From Limnomonas spitsbergensis (taxonomy: Eukaryota > Chlorophyta > Chlorophyceae > Chlamydomonadales): a stretch of DNA of 64,000 bases. A program made the position numbers and the translations under genes. The stretch is taken from contig JAYJMM010000083.1 of assembly GCA_037349105.1 (NCBI GenBank), positions 310,001 to 374,000 on the forward strand, read 5' to 3'. The notes beneath the pieces are model-generated. The model was not told the DNA's origin. It ran no database searches and saw only the letters and a program-made list of their open reading frames with translations. This document shows positions 33,001 through 38,960 of this stretch, one piece after another. Each line of letters opens with the position of its first letter. Position 1 is the first letter of the stretch.

Positions 33001-35796
33001 CATAAGGTATCCATGTTACGGTATCCATAAGGTATCCATGTTACGGTATCCATAAGGTATCCATGTTACGGTATCCATAAGGTATCCATGTTACGGTATC
33101 CATAAGGTATCCATGTTACGGTATCCATAAGGTATCCATGTTACGGTATCCATAAGGTATCCATGTTACGGTATCCATAAGGTATCCATAAGGTATCCAT
33201 GTTACGGTATCCATAAGGTATCCATGTTACGGTATCCATAAGGTATCCATGTTACGGTATCCATAAGGTATCCATGTTACGGTATCCATAAGGTATCCAT
33301 GTTACGGTATCCATAAGGTATCCATGTTACGGTATCCATAAGGTATCCATGTTACGGTATCCATAAGGTATCCATGTTACGGTATCCATAAGGTATCCAT
33401 GTTATGGTATCCATAAGGTATCCATGTTACGGTATCCATAAGGTATCCATGTTACGGTATCCATAAGGTATCCATGTTATGGTATCCATAAGGTATCCAT
33501 GTTACGGTATCCATAAGGTATCCATGTTACGGTATCCATAAGGTATCCATGTTACGGTATCCATAAGGTATCCATGTTACGGTATCCATAAGGTATCCAT
33601 GTTACGGTATCCATAAGGTATCCATGTTATGGTATCCATAAGGTATCCATGTTACGGTATCCATAAGGTATCCATGTTACGGTATCCATAAGGTATCCAT
33701 GTTACGGTATCCATAAGGTATCCATGTTACGGTATCCATAAGGTATCCATGTTATGGTATCCATAAGGTATCCATGTTACGGTATCCATAAGGTATCCAT
33801 GTTACGGTATCCATAAGGTATCCATGTTACGGTATCCATAAGGTATCCATGTTACGGTATCCATAAGGTATCCATGTTACGGTATCCATAAGGTATCCAT
33901 GTTATGGTATCCATAAGGTATCCATGTTACGGTATCCATAAGGTATCCATGTTACGGTATCCATAAGGTATCCATGTTACGGTATCCATAAGGTATCCAT
34001 GTTACGGTATTTATTTTGTAATTCGCAAACCTGTGTTGCAATGCAGGTATGGGGCTCACGCCTCGCTTCGCCCGATTGCCGCAAACTCGGAGAGCGATGA
34101 GGAGCTGAGAGCGGCGAGCGGGCAACGCGCTGACAACAAGAACGGTAGCGGCAGCGGCGGCGGTACCTCTGGCGCACCTCCCACCTTGCATGTGGCACCT
34201 CAGACGCCGATGGTCCCCGGGGGCGGCATGGCTGGGTCTGACGGCTCAGCGGCTGGAGCCGGGAGAGGTGCGGGGTCAAGGGCAGGGCCCGGAGACGGGT
34301 CCGAACACGGGGAGCCTCCGGGCCTTCCACGCAGCAGGGGAGAGGAGCTCTACGGCTTTGAGGGAGATGACGAGGACGACGGGCCGTGGCGGGACGCCGA
34401 CCATTTCTCGATCAACTCGAGCACGCCGATGCTGCTCGATGAGCTGCAGCACCCATCCCTGATGGGCAGGGCTGCGGGGGTAGCGCGGGGGGGCCCACCG
34501 CGGGTGCACATACCCGAGGCGGCGACGGAACAGCCTGGCGGCGTCACGGAGCAGCCGGCCGGCGGCGGGGGCGGGCTGCCACCGCCGCAGTCTGGTCGCC
34601 TGGGCGCATCCAGCCGCGCCTGGTCGGAACCGATTCTGGCGCCGGCTGCGTCGCCAGCCGCGTCGCCTCAGGACCTGCCGCCGGGGGCGGTCGATGATGA
34701 AGAGGAGGAGGAAGATGGGGAGCGTACGACCGCGCTGCCGAGCAGCAGATTGCCGGTCTTGGGTGTGGGCTCGGGCACCGTTGCCGCGGGTGCGACGGGA
34801 GGCGGCGGCACAGCCACGTCTGGGGCACCAGGCGGTGTCAGCGCGTTGCAGCCTCCTCCTGACAGCTTCCCCCCGCGTCATCTTTTTACCTGCACCGTTG
34901 GACGCAACAGGAGCAAGGCCAGGTGAGAGCGGGGGTACAGGGGAGGAGCTCTGAGCGGCAAACCCTATCATGGATGTGTTTCAGCTCCAAGGGTTCAGGG
35001 TCAACCTAAGCCCTGAACCCTAAGGCCAGGTGACGGGTGGAAGAAACAAGGAGCTGTTGCTCGTACTTTTACAAGAAACTCAATTGCACGCACTGTTCAG
35101 GGTGCAGAACTTATGTGCCTCTGAATACTTCAGGACAGCAAATCAGCCCCCATGAGCCAATTGTTCCCTGCCGGCCGATGGATCGTCCCTTCACCCTTCA
35201 ACCCTCAACCACAACTTTGAGGCCCTTGACCCTAAACCCTGAACCCCAAGCCCCTCGACCCTTCAAGTGGCTCTCCTTCGTCTTGCTGTAGGTACTCTCT
35301 GGGCCTTGCTTCCGATGTTGGAGATCTGTTAGACAGCCTTGTGGCGCAGTGCATCTACCACCGCCCGCCAGAGGAGTCCTCGTACCACCCGCATCAATGC
35401 GCCGGCGGCAGCAGCAGCGGCGGCTTCAAGCGGGGCGGCTACACCGGCTCGTACGGGACTCTGCCTGCAGGCAGCCCCGTCGGGTCGGTGGGGATCCCAG
35501 TAGCTGAAGGCGGCCTGAGGCAGAGCTGGAGCCGAGGTGGAGCAGGAGGAGGAAGAGCAGGTGGCGGCGTTGCAGCGGGCGGGGGAGTTGGAGAGGACAC
35601 GGACTCCTCCTCGACCGACGCCGAGTACTCCCCGACCGAGGCATTGTTCCCGGGAACAGAGAACTGGCGCGCGTTTGTGCAGGGGACCGGCGGCCGTAGG
35701 CAGCCGCGGGCTGAGCGGGAGAGCGGGCACGGGGGCCGGACGGGTGGAGGCGACGACGAAGACGATTACGGGCCGCCAGAGGGCCGCGTGCTGTAG
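1..35796 (+). CDS. TPS1: Class I trehalose-6-phosphate synthase, 3' part of gene (14 exons, 5' end outside window)
   Basis: Makes trehalose-6-phosphate from UDP-glucose and glucose-6-phosphate, in the cytosol in plants (family knowledge). Coding segments: 1-26, 686-753, 1601-1690, 3879-3959, 4574-4659, 5061-5160, 5475-5621, 7485-7623, 16288-16376, 19727-19853, 25108-25289, 26495-26562, 34047-34922, 35292-35796 (stop TAG). All junctions are GT-AG, phases agree throughout, and the sum gives 860 residues. Order seen: end of the glycosyltransferase domain (SEFAGAAQSLGAGAILVNPW, then NFMHVQTHTAQ and SELNDT), then a phosphatase-like domain with LGYNATLT, LAAENGVYVR, ERTPRSFVETRETSLVWN, RPVGVTKG and VLCIGHLL, then a long disordered region, and a final VGRNRSKARYSLG segment. 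LGYNATL lacks the two Asp of the active phosphatase motif (DxDGT), as in plant class I (TPS1-type) proteins, so the phosphatase domain is inferred to be inactive. About 93% of the span is intron, mostly tandem repeats, several of which copy the 5' splice sites. Confidence 0.93.
27..290 (+). repeat. Exon-tail plus intron-head duplication at intron 1 donor (units of 90 and 87 bp)
   Basis: Two further copies of the exon tail are seen: 68-116 and 155-203, each reading ACQSDNAGVLVLSEFAG in the TPS frame. Each is followed by the same GTGAGR donor and G-rich intron head (donors at 27, 117 and 204). Both offsets are multiples of three, but a TGA soon after each donor closes the exon frame, so read-through would truncate the protein. 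The rest of intron 1 runs to 685. Confidence 0.9.
459..572 (+). repeat. Short tandem repeat, about 14-bp unit (intron 1)
   Basis: About seven imperfect copies of a unit built on GATGTACTGCATCC. No exon similarity was seen. Confidence 0.85.
686..753 (+). CDS. TPS1: TPS exon 2
   Basis: Completes the SEFAG codon and encodes GAAQSLGAGAILVNPWNIT and then DMAQ, a conserved glycosyltransferase stretch. Acceptor ATGAAG|GT, donor CAG|GTGTGG, phase 0 at the end. Confidence 0.9.
945..1100 (+). repeat. 18-bp tandem repeat (intron 2)
   Basis: Units of ATGTGTATTYGCCATGCA, with some shortened copies. Confidence 0.85.
1491..1521 (+). repeat. Duplicate of exon 3 acceptor and exon head
   Basis: The segment CTCCCCGCAG followed by GCCGTTGAGGACACACT is a diverged copy of the true acceptor CTCCCCGTAG plus GCAATTGAGGACGCACT at 1591-1617. 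It is a decoy 3' splice site about 100 bp upstream of the real one. Confidence 0.75.
1601..1690 (+). CDS. TPS1: TPS exon 3
   Basis: 90 bp, 30 codons, phase 0 at both ends. Encodes AIEDALTMSEEERRERHRQN and then FMHVQTHTAQ, matching the conserved end of the TPS domain. Confidence 0.93.
1691..1920 (+). repeat. Diverged donor-spanning copies (head of intron 3)
   Basis: The exon tail CACACGGCCCAG|GTGGGAAA recurs near 1723-1745 (CACACGGCCCAG|GTGGGGAA), 1770-1796 (CACACACCAG|GTGGGAAA), 1857-1876 and 1888-1918, each time with an AAACCC-rich stretch. Spacing is about 50 bp and decay increases downstream. Confidence 0.75.
2035..3878 (+). repeat. Intron 3 remainder: dispersed short-element copies and GCCACA-rich array
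   Basis: Contains copies of the roughly 85-bp dispersed family that starts near CTACGCCCC and ends CACATCCGCACCGTTACC (2035-2078 partial, 2960-3050, 3528-3617). It also contains two copies of the CTTGACCGGCCATCCCCCAG family (3220-3300, 3425-3505) and a 9-bp-based GCCACAACT array (3113-3200). No exon is recognisable. Confidence 0.7.
3879..3959 (+). CDS. TPS1: TPS exon 4
   Basis: 81 bp, phase 0 at both ends. Encodes NWADNFISELNDTHIEADLR and MRHAPPT, the linker between the synthase and phosphatase-like domains. Acceptor CTCGTAG, donor GTGAGTG. Confidence 0.93.
3960..4250 (+). repeat. Donor-spanning copies at head of intron 4
   Basis: The exon tail GCATGAGGCACGCGCC...CAGTGAGTGT recurs at 4013-4046 (GCATGAGGCTGGAGCC, CAGTGAGTGTGAAGG), 4124-4160 (ATGAGGCTGGAG, CAGGGAGTGTGAAGG) and more weakly at 4212-4246. 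That makes three extra copies spaced about 90-110 bp. Confidence 0.75.
4481..4512 (+). repeat. (CTC)n microsatellite upstream of exon 5
   Basis: About ten CTC triplets within the pyrimidine tract that leads to the exon 5 acceptor. Confidence 0.9.
4574..4659 (+). CDS. TPS1: TPS exon 5 (degenerate phosphatase motif)
   Basis: Encodes LDMQDVVRGYEGSSRRLIVL and GYNATLTT. The position of the DxDGT nucleophile motif reads GYNAT, without aspartates. Phase 0 start, phase 2 end, donor CAG|GTATAG. Confidence 0.93.
4762..4997 (+). repeat. 14-bp tandem repeat (intron 5)
   Basis: About 16 copies of AAGTATGAAACCTC, nearly identical after a few diverged units at the left end. Confidence 0.95.
5061..5160 (+). 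CDS. TPS1: TPS exon 6
   Basis: Encodes SVEAPRQPKRNFDQAKALAK and VNPKIIASIQELCR. Acceptor TAAGCAG, donor CAGG|GTGAGT, ends in phase 0. Confidence 0.92.
5161..5400 (+). repeat. Donor-spanning copies in intron 6
   Basis: 5272-5300 repeats the exon 6 tail almost intact (ACATCGCCAGAATTCAGGGG, then CTGTGCAGG|GTAGGT). Shorter copies of GTGCAGG|GTAGGTY follow at about 5320 and 5345. The intron head (GTSTTRAAGTTGC, ATGTATT) is also repeated. Confidence 0.85.
5475..5621 (+). CDS. TPS1: TPS exon 7
   Basis: 147 bp, phase 0 at both ends. Encodes DPNNTVVVFSGSETSKLEEI, then FATLPIWLAAENGVYVRPP and a short basic tail. This is the SGS...LAAENG block of the phosphatase-like domain. Confidence 0.93.
5728..6260 (+). 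repeat. TTAGGGC tract and GTGAGT-rich degenerate repeats (intron 7)
   Basis: Five GGCTTAG units lie at 5728-5764. From 5878 to 6180 there are several GGGGGCAGTGAGTTGGAGTT-like segments that resemble the exon 7 donor context (GGGGGACTGTGAGTCTGG). They may be decayed donor-spanning copies. Confidence 0.55.
6448..7030 (+). repeat. CACACCC/CACACCT heptamer array (intron 7)
   Basis: About 580 bp of 7-bp units alternating CACACCC and CACACCT, with a few ATACATC variants. It yields long His/Pro/Thr open frames that I regard as artefacts. Confidence 0.95.
7113..7160 (+). repeat. Decayed copy of exon 8 acceptor and exon head
   Basis: TTTTGCAG followed by TGGGTGGCCCTTTTGACAGC and ATTAACC closely matches the start of exon 8 (TGGGTGGCCCTTTTCGACAA, CATTAACC at 7485-7512), including the acceptor. 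It has a 1-base deletion and then diverges, so it cannot serve as the exon. Confidence 0.85.
7303..7440 (+). repeat. AAAC/AAACC simple repeat (intron 7)
   Basis: C-poor, A-rich low-complexity tract just before the exon 8 acceptor. Confidence 0.95.
7485..7623 (+). CDS. TPS1: TPS exon 8
   Basis: Encodes WVALFDNINRDWMEAVQLVL, DYFCERTPRSFVETRETSL and VWNFKYA. Strongly conserved family block. Acceptor CTTGCTGCAG, donor TATGCAG|GTGTGG, phase 1. Confidence 0.95.
7624..8075 (+). repeat. Donor-derived array at head of intron 8 (about 20 copies)
   Basis: The exon 8 tail plus donor, GGAACTTCAAGTATGCAG|GT, is followed by about 20 imperfect 21-23 bp copies of GTGTGGAACTANAAGTATGC plus AG. Each regenerates a GCAG|GTGTG donor. 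The exon frame stays open for roughly the first two copies and then closes. Confidence 0.93.
8214..15368 (+). repeat. 67-bp minisatellite, about 107 units (intron 8)
   Basis: Each unit joins a telomere-like half (CCCTAAACCCTTAAACCTAA) to a G-rich half (AGGGGGCCAGGGGACGCC, AAGGGGCCAGGGGGCGCCC). Variants alternate CATTCAACCC with CCCTAAACCC and carry GCAGAGGGTGCC. Some units carry a 17-bp internal insertion. Blocks recur at about 553, 938 and 1138 bp, showing higher-order duplication. Confidence 0.97.
15420..15560 (+). repeat. Dispersed GGCCGG-family copy (intron 8)
   Basis: Contains GGCAGCATGGCTGGC, GGGCCTCCTGC and the CTGTGGCTGACATTTAG ending seen at other loci of this family (for example 42655-42835 and 43410-43545). 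Confidence 0.5.
15835..16287 (+). repeat. 162-bp tandem duplication of exon 9 acceptor and 5' half
   Basis: Acceptor plus exon-head copies start at 15964, 16126 and 16288, exactly 162 bp apart. The first two carry TGCAG or TGTAG then ACATGGAGTTTGGCAGGATC up to CAGCACTTGTGGAC, and then jump to intron sequence (GGGCTGTCGGCTGGCC). Only the third continues into the full exon. Using either upstream acceptor without further splicing leads to an in-frame TGA. Confidence 0.95.
16288..16376 (+). CDS. TPS1: TPS exon 9
   Basis: Encodes DMEFGRIQARDLLQHLWTGP and ISNAPVEIIQ, matching the plant class I block after NYKYAD. The third of three acceptor copies is chosen because it alone has the complete exon and a donor (CAG|GTTAGT). 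Ends in phase 0. Confidence 0.95.
16377..16530 (+). repeat. Donor-derived short repeats at head of intron 9
   Basis: The exon tail ATTCAG|GTTAGTGGGTAAT is followed by about ten ATTCAG|GTAATTGGGTA-like units of 9-18 bp, many of which restore a CAG|GTAAKT donor. Confidence 0.85.
17562..17762 (+). mobile_element. MITE family C, copy 1 (intron 9)
   Basis: About 200 bp with terminal inverted repeats: left CTGTAGATTTGATTTACTTT plus GCCTT, right GGGAAGGCAAATCAA. Internal landmarks GACGCCGGT, AGAAATTAAGAG-like and ATATTTGTTT are shared with copies at 58715 and 62934. No coding capacity. Confidence 0.75.
18345..18416 (+). repeat. 22-bp satellite, left part, split by a hAT element
   Basis: Units of GGTAATTAATGTTTTATATA plus CC. 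The array stops at the hAT target site and resumes at 19493. Confidence 0.95.
18417..19492 (-). mobile_element. Short hAT-type DNA transposon with 8-bp target duplication
   Basis: Left end CAGTGCTTATTTTAAGG, right end (reverse complement) CAGTGGTTATTTTAAGG: 16 of 17 positions match and the CAGTG terminus is typical of hAT. It is flanked on both sides by GTAATCAA (18409-18416 and 19493-19500), the 8-bp duplication expected of this superfamily. Length 1076 bp. It sits antisense in TPS intron 9 and interrupts a 22-bp satellite. It carries both ends of a transposase but no catalytic core, so it is an internally deleted, non-autonomous copy. Confidence 0.93.
18779..19340 (-). pseudogene. hAT transposase remnant: zinc-finger N-terminus and dimerisation C-terminus
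   Basis: The minus strand from 19340 encodes a zinc-finger-like segment (WQCKFCNVNSGTLKDTIVKH, then ERTERH). A second frame, 18982-18779, encodes VEEERMFSAMKYIKNPQRN followed by LRNFPYKEAIRAWL, which resembles the hAT C-terminal dimerisation region. The two lie in different frames and the RNase H-like core between them is missing. I infer an internal deletion derivative that cannot make active transposase. Confidence 0.8.
19493..19682 (+). repeat. 22-bp satellite, right part
   Basis: About eight units continuing the array at 18345-18416, with TTTACC and ATATACC variants, reaching almost to exon 10. Confidence 0.93.
19727..19853 (+). CDS. TPS1: TPS exon 10
   Basis: Encodes GGRSVEVRPVGVTKGLGMQR, LMGLIAEMEGKEKATYEFVL and CI. 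The VRPVGVTKG segment is the family's substrate-loop block. Acceptor CTGTGCAG, donor ATTG|GTGGGT, phase 1. Confidence 0.95.
19978..20223. mobile_element. 246-bp foldback element with 6-bp target duplication
   Basis: Ends CAAGGGCCCTGTCACTAG (left) and, reverse-complemented, CAAGGGGCCTGTCACTAG (right). The inverted similarity continues inward through GGGGGTCGG and TTGGCGCC blocks. GCCGTA flanks both ends (19972-19977 and 20224-20229). No coding capacity. The superfamily is not identified. Confidence 0.75.
20265..20360 (+). repeat. Dispersed 85-bp family copy next to AAAG repeats (intron 10)
   Basis: AAAGAAAGAAAG followed by CTACGCCCCCCTAGGG and ending CACATCCGCACCGTTACC. The same layout is found at 2960, 3528 and 63303 on this strand, and inverted at 21136, 36866 and 44632. 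The simple-repeat tail suggests a retroposed short element (inference). Confidence 0.7.
20685..20890 (+). repeat. 25-bp tandem repeat, 8 units (intron 10)
   Basis: Unit GTTTGAAATCGTGCAACAGC plus TGCAG, one unit with a C-to-T change. Each unit contains a PstI-type CTGCAG palindrome. Confidence 0.95.
21350..24512 (+). repeat. TAAGGGA-based array, 14-bp grading to 7-bp units (intron 10)
   Basis: The left two thirds is TAAGGGATAAGGCT (14 bp). From about 23050 it becomes simple AAGGGAT heptamers mixed with TACGGGT and TTAAGGG variants. The heptamer resembles the plant telomere unit with one base changed (TTTAGGG versus TAAGGGA). Confidence 0.97.
25108..25289 (+). CDS. TPS1: TPS exon 11
   Basis: Completes the VLCIG codon, then encodes HLLIRDENMFSLFEGHRIDG and a Gly/Ala-rich start of the disordered region. 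HLLIRDENMFSLFE aligns with the class I GHFLGKDED...FFE block. Donor TCGCAG|GTAGGG, phase 0. Confidence 0.93.
25290..26089 (+). repeat. 40-bp donor-derived array, exactly 20 units (intron 11)
   Basis: Begins at the first intron base. Each unit runs from GTAGGGTTTAGGGTTGATGT to CAGCTGGCAGCCTTTGCAG, ending in a copy of the exon 11 tail (GGCCAGCAGCCTTCGCAG). Most units therefore recreate CCTTTGCAG|GTAGGG, a joined acceptor-like and donor-like site. No net indel over 800 bp. Confidence 0.97.
26495..26562 (+). CDS. TPS1: TPS exon 12
   Basis: Encodes GLHAGGQTDSEMYNSAGSSC and LF, part of the disordered insert. It is supported by phase agreement on both sides (0 to 2) and by its tail CTGCCTCTTCAG|GTGAGG, which seeds the array that follows. 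It is the least conserved exon, so it is weaker than its neighbours. Confidence 0.8.
26563..30002 (+). repeat. 43-bp donor-derived array, exactly 80 units (intron 12)
   Basis: Starts at the first intron base. Units run GTGAGGGGAGRGGACAGGTG, GAGAGGACATGC, TTCCTCTTCAG. Donor positions fit 26563 + 43n up to 30003 with no net indel. The unit end copies the exon 12 tail. Variation is mainly A/G at GAGRGG and T/A at ACWTGC or ACAAGC. Every unit carries TTCCTCTTCAG|GTGAGG, which has both acceptor and donor character. Confidence 0.98.
30010..30900 (+). other. Unique part of intron 12
   Basis: No exon is recognised. Contains a diverged copy of the CAGCTACATATCAGCTAC family (30045-30280), CTAGATCTGACC repeats at about 30425-30620, and short telomere-like CCCTGAACCCTAAA tracts (30780-30880). 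Confidence 0.5.
31016..31212 (+). repeat. GGGGCAT heptamer array (intron 12)
   Basis: About 28 copies of GGGGCAT, with GGGACAT and GGGTAT variants. Confidence 0.97.
31506..34010 (+). repeat. 25-bp array, 99 full units (intron 12)
   Basis: Unit GGTATCCATGTTACGGTATC plus CATAA, made of a 14-bp and an 11-bp half. There is one extra 11-bp half-unit near 33181 and a partial end unit. Apart from that, almost every difference is TTACGG to TTATGG. It ends 36 bp before exon 13. Confidence 0.98.
34047..34922 (+). CDS. TPS1: TPS exon 13 (long disordered insert)
   Basis: 876 bp. Encodes a Gly/Ala/Pro/Glu-rich low-complexity region of about 280 residues, with an acidic DDEEEEEDGE stretch near 34695-34720. 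It then returns to conserved sequence HLFTCTVGRNRSKA at its end. Plant class I proteins also have a disordered stretch here, but a much shorter one. Acceptor AATGCAG, donor GCCAG|GTGAGA, phase 2. Confidence 0.92.
34923..35291 (+). other. Intron 13 with one donor-spanning copy
   Basis: 369 bp. CTAAGGCCAG|GTGACGGG at about 35018-35037 copies the exon 13 tail GCAAGGCCAG|GTGAGAGC. The rest contains CCCTAAACCCTGAACCCC tracts. Confidence 0.6.
35292..35796 (+). CDS. TPS1: TPS exon 14 with stop codon
   Basis: Starts RYSLGLASDVGDLLDSLVAQ, the last conserved family block, and then adds about 140 residues of Gly/Ser-rich, disordered sequence that ends GPPEGRVL before TAG. Most plant homologues stop soon after the conserved block. 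Confidence 0.92.
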
Positions 35797-37699
35797 CAGT
35801 GTTGCCATCTGATTTTGATATTACTTTCTAATCTCGGACCCTAGTAGTCAAACGCTTTTTGTGTGCGTGTGTCGATTCGGTTATTTCAGTTGCGCCTCTG
35901 TGCCCGCACTATAAGGCTAGGCCTCGTGGGCGCCCGAGTGTCTGGTTGGGATACCTCGAAAAGGAAGTGGTAGTTTGAGGAAATGGTAGTTTGATTTGCG
36001 AGTACAAGTCAATTGCACAGCTGAGCCCTGCTGAAAAAAGCTAGGAGATGTATGCGCAAGAGTGTGTGTGTGTGTGTCTGTTGATCACGTTTCACATATG
36101 TGCCCTTTCCTCCCAAGGGGACAGTTGGGCGCCCACGCGTCTGAGCCTTTTTGAGCAGGGCTCAGAGGTGGCATGTCATGGCCACACCCTGTGGGGGAAA
36201 TGGCCAGTGGTGTAACATTGTTGGCATCCATACACAAAAGCTGAGGGACGGGATCCGTCAAACGATCCTCCCCCCCCCTGTCTAGATCGCCGGAAACCAT
36301 GATCCTCTGCCCCCCTAACATAGGATGTTGGCATGTATGCACCATGGTCATGGCTGTGCAGTGTAGCTTGAATTGAGCTTGCTCATTCCCTACCAGCCCC
36401 ACGCGGCCGAGAAGTCAACAAGGCCCAGCGGGTTCGTGACGTTACACCTCTTGGCCATGCTGAAATGAAGCTCGACCAGCCACGTCAACAAACAAAAAAC
36501 AGGGGAAAGTCAAGGAAGAAGGCATAAGAGGAAAGAAAGGAAAGCAAGTTCACCCACCAACAACAACAAGAACACAAAGGTATGGCAAACCGTATCCTCT
36601 GTCCATAAAGAGACTGACCTTCAAAAAGTTCGACTATAAGTAGCAGAAAACCAGGGCCTCCCACCCCTGCCTGCACACTCTCCGACGTCCTGTCTGGTTG
36701 GGAGGGTAAATAAAAGGAAGTTAAGACTAGAGGAAAGACTGAGCGGAGCACACAGGGCAAAGAAAAACACCCCTCCAGGCCTCCAGAAGACGCAAAAGGC
36801 AGAACGAAGGATCCCAGCATGGCCAAGCGGGTATGCACCGTTCGTACGATCTATAACCTGCTACGGTAACGGCGACGTTTGTGGCTTCGGCCCGGACTGC
36901 GCGGTTTCCTTAACTCTCACGCCCCCCTACGAGGCGTAGCTTTCTTACTTTCGAGCTCAAGAGGCTCAGCCACGAGGGCGCCCATCCACCAGTATGGTCG
37001 TGCGGAAAAGAAAAGAAAATGCAGAGAAGTAGAATAAAGGGAAGGAAATATTGGAACTTGCTGGGGGTCGCTAGCAAGAAAAGCAACGAATCCTCCATTT
37101 GAAAATGTCTGCACCATCAAAATAAAAGAAATGAGGGGGGGGGGAAGGGACGGACAAAAGGCTGGAAATAGCGGACAATCAAAGGGTTGCCATTTGCTAA
37201 GCCTCTGAAAGTCAAGACATCAACAAGGTCTCAACCACGTTCCATTAAGGAAGGTTTAGGGTAGCCCACGTGAATGTCATAATACTTACTGTGTGTTGCC
37301 GTACGGGAAATATTTCCCTTCAAATTCCCGTGACGCGGGGAAATGAAGAATGTCAGAGTCGACAAGGTCGATCAGACACGCGACGAAATATTACATGTAT
37401 GCAGTTCGATGCATTTCGTAGCGCCCAGTTGATCGAAGTGTTTTGCGCACAAGTCAAACCTAGCGGACAGACTCAGCACCAGACCTTACGTGCGCCCAGC
37501 ACGCCCTGCGACGAGCTGAACTAGATTTTCTTCTTTACTAGTTTTTCATGTATCGCGTGAGCTCTGCACTGGGCCAGGATCTCGACAGCCACCGTGTCAA
37601 TCTGGTCGATCATTTTCGACCCGATAAGCCTGGGTATTTCGAACATGCTCGTGAGAATGCGCATGTTTGCCCTCCTGTCATATCCGAAACTCTCCCGTC

Positions 37700-38960
37700 A
37701 CCTGCCTCATACTCCCCCATGTCATGCCTCATACTCTGCCGTTGCATGCCCTGCCTCCTACTCCCCCATTGCATGCCATGCACCCTCCCTCATGCCAAGC
37801 ATCCTCCTTGATGCTCCACCCCCTTACCTCTTTTCACACACACCCTTCATGCCTGCCTTCCCTTCTCGTATGTCATGCATCCTCATCCATGCCTGACCCC
37901 CCCCTCCCTCATGCCATGCATCCTTCCCATGCTTGCCTTCCTCTCCTCCATGCCTGCCTTCCCCTCCCTCATGCCATGCATCCTCTCCATGATTGCCTTC
38001 CCCTCCTCCATGTCTGCCTTCCCCTCCCTCATGCCATGCATCCTCCTGTATGCCTGCCTTCCCCTTCCTCATACCATGCATCCTCCTCCATACCTGCCTT
38101 CCAATCCCTCATGCCATATATCCTCCTCCATCCCTGCCTTCCCCTCCCTCATACCATGCATCCTCCTATATGCCTGCCTTCCCCTTCCTCATACCATGCA
38201 TCCTCCTCCATGCCTGCCTTCCCCTCCCTCATACCATGCATCCTCCTCCATGCCTGCCTTCCCCTCCCTCATACCATGTATCCTCCTTCATGCCTGCCTT
38301 CCCCTCCCTCATACCATGCATCCTCCTCCATGCCTGCCATCCCCTCCCTCATACCATGTATCCTCCTCCATGCCTGCCTTCCCCTCCCTCATACCATGCA
38401 TCCTCCTCCATGCCTGCCTTCCCCGCCCTCATACCATATATCCTCCTCCATGCCTGCCTTCCCCTCCCTCATACCATGCATCCTCCTCCATGCCTGCCTT
38501 CCCCTCCCTCATACCATGCATCCTCCTCCATGCCTGCCTTCCCCTCCCTCATACCATGCATCCTCCTCCATGCCTGCCTTCTCCTCCCTCATACCATGCA
38601 TCCTCCTCCATGCCTGCCTTCTCCTCCCTCATACCATGTATCCTTCTTCATGCCTGCCTTCCCCTCCCTCATACCATGCATCCTCCTCCATGCCTGCCTT
38701 CCCCCCTCATGCCATGTATCCTCCTTCATGCCTGCCTTCCCCTCCCTCATACCATGCATCCTCCTCCATGCCTGCCTTCCCCTCCCTCATACCACGTAAC
38801 CTCCTCCATGCCTGCCTTCCCCTCCCTCATACCATGCATCCTCCTCCATGCCTGCCTTCCCCTCCCTCATACCATGTATCCTCCTCCATGCCTGCCTTCC
38901 CCGCCCTCATGCCATGTATCCTCCTCCATGCCTTCCTTCCCCTCCCTCATGCCATGTCTC
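37700..38960 (+). repeat. 40-bp pyrimidine-rich array, about 27 units
   Basis: Unit CCCCTCCCTCATACCATGCA, TCCTCCTCCATGCCTGCCTT. Because 40 is not a multiple of 3, all three frames stay open for long stretches (up to 436 codons). I treat these as artefacts. Confidence 0.95.

Noticed and set aside
26563..34010. CRISPR array
   Set aside because: Units are contiguous without variable spacers, and the context is a eukaryotic intron.
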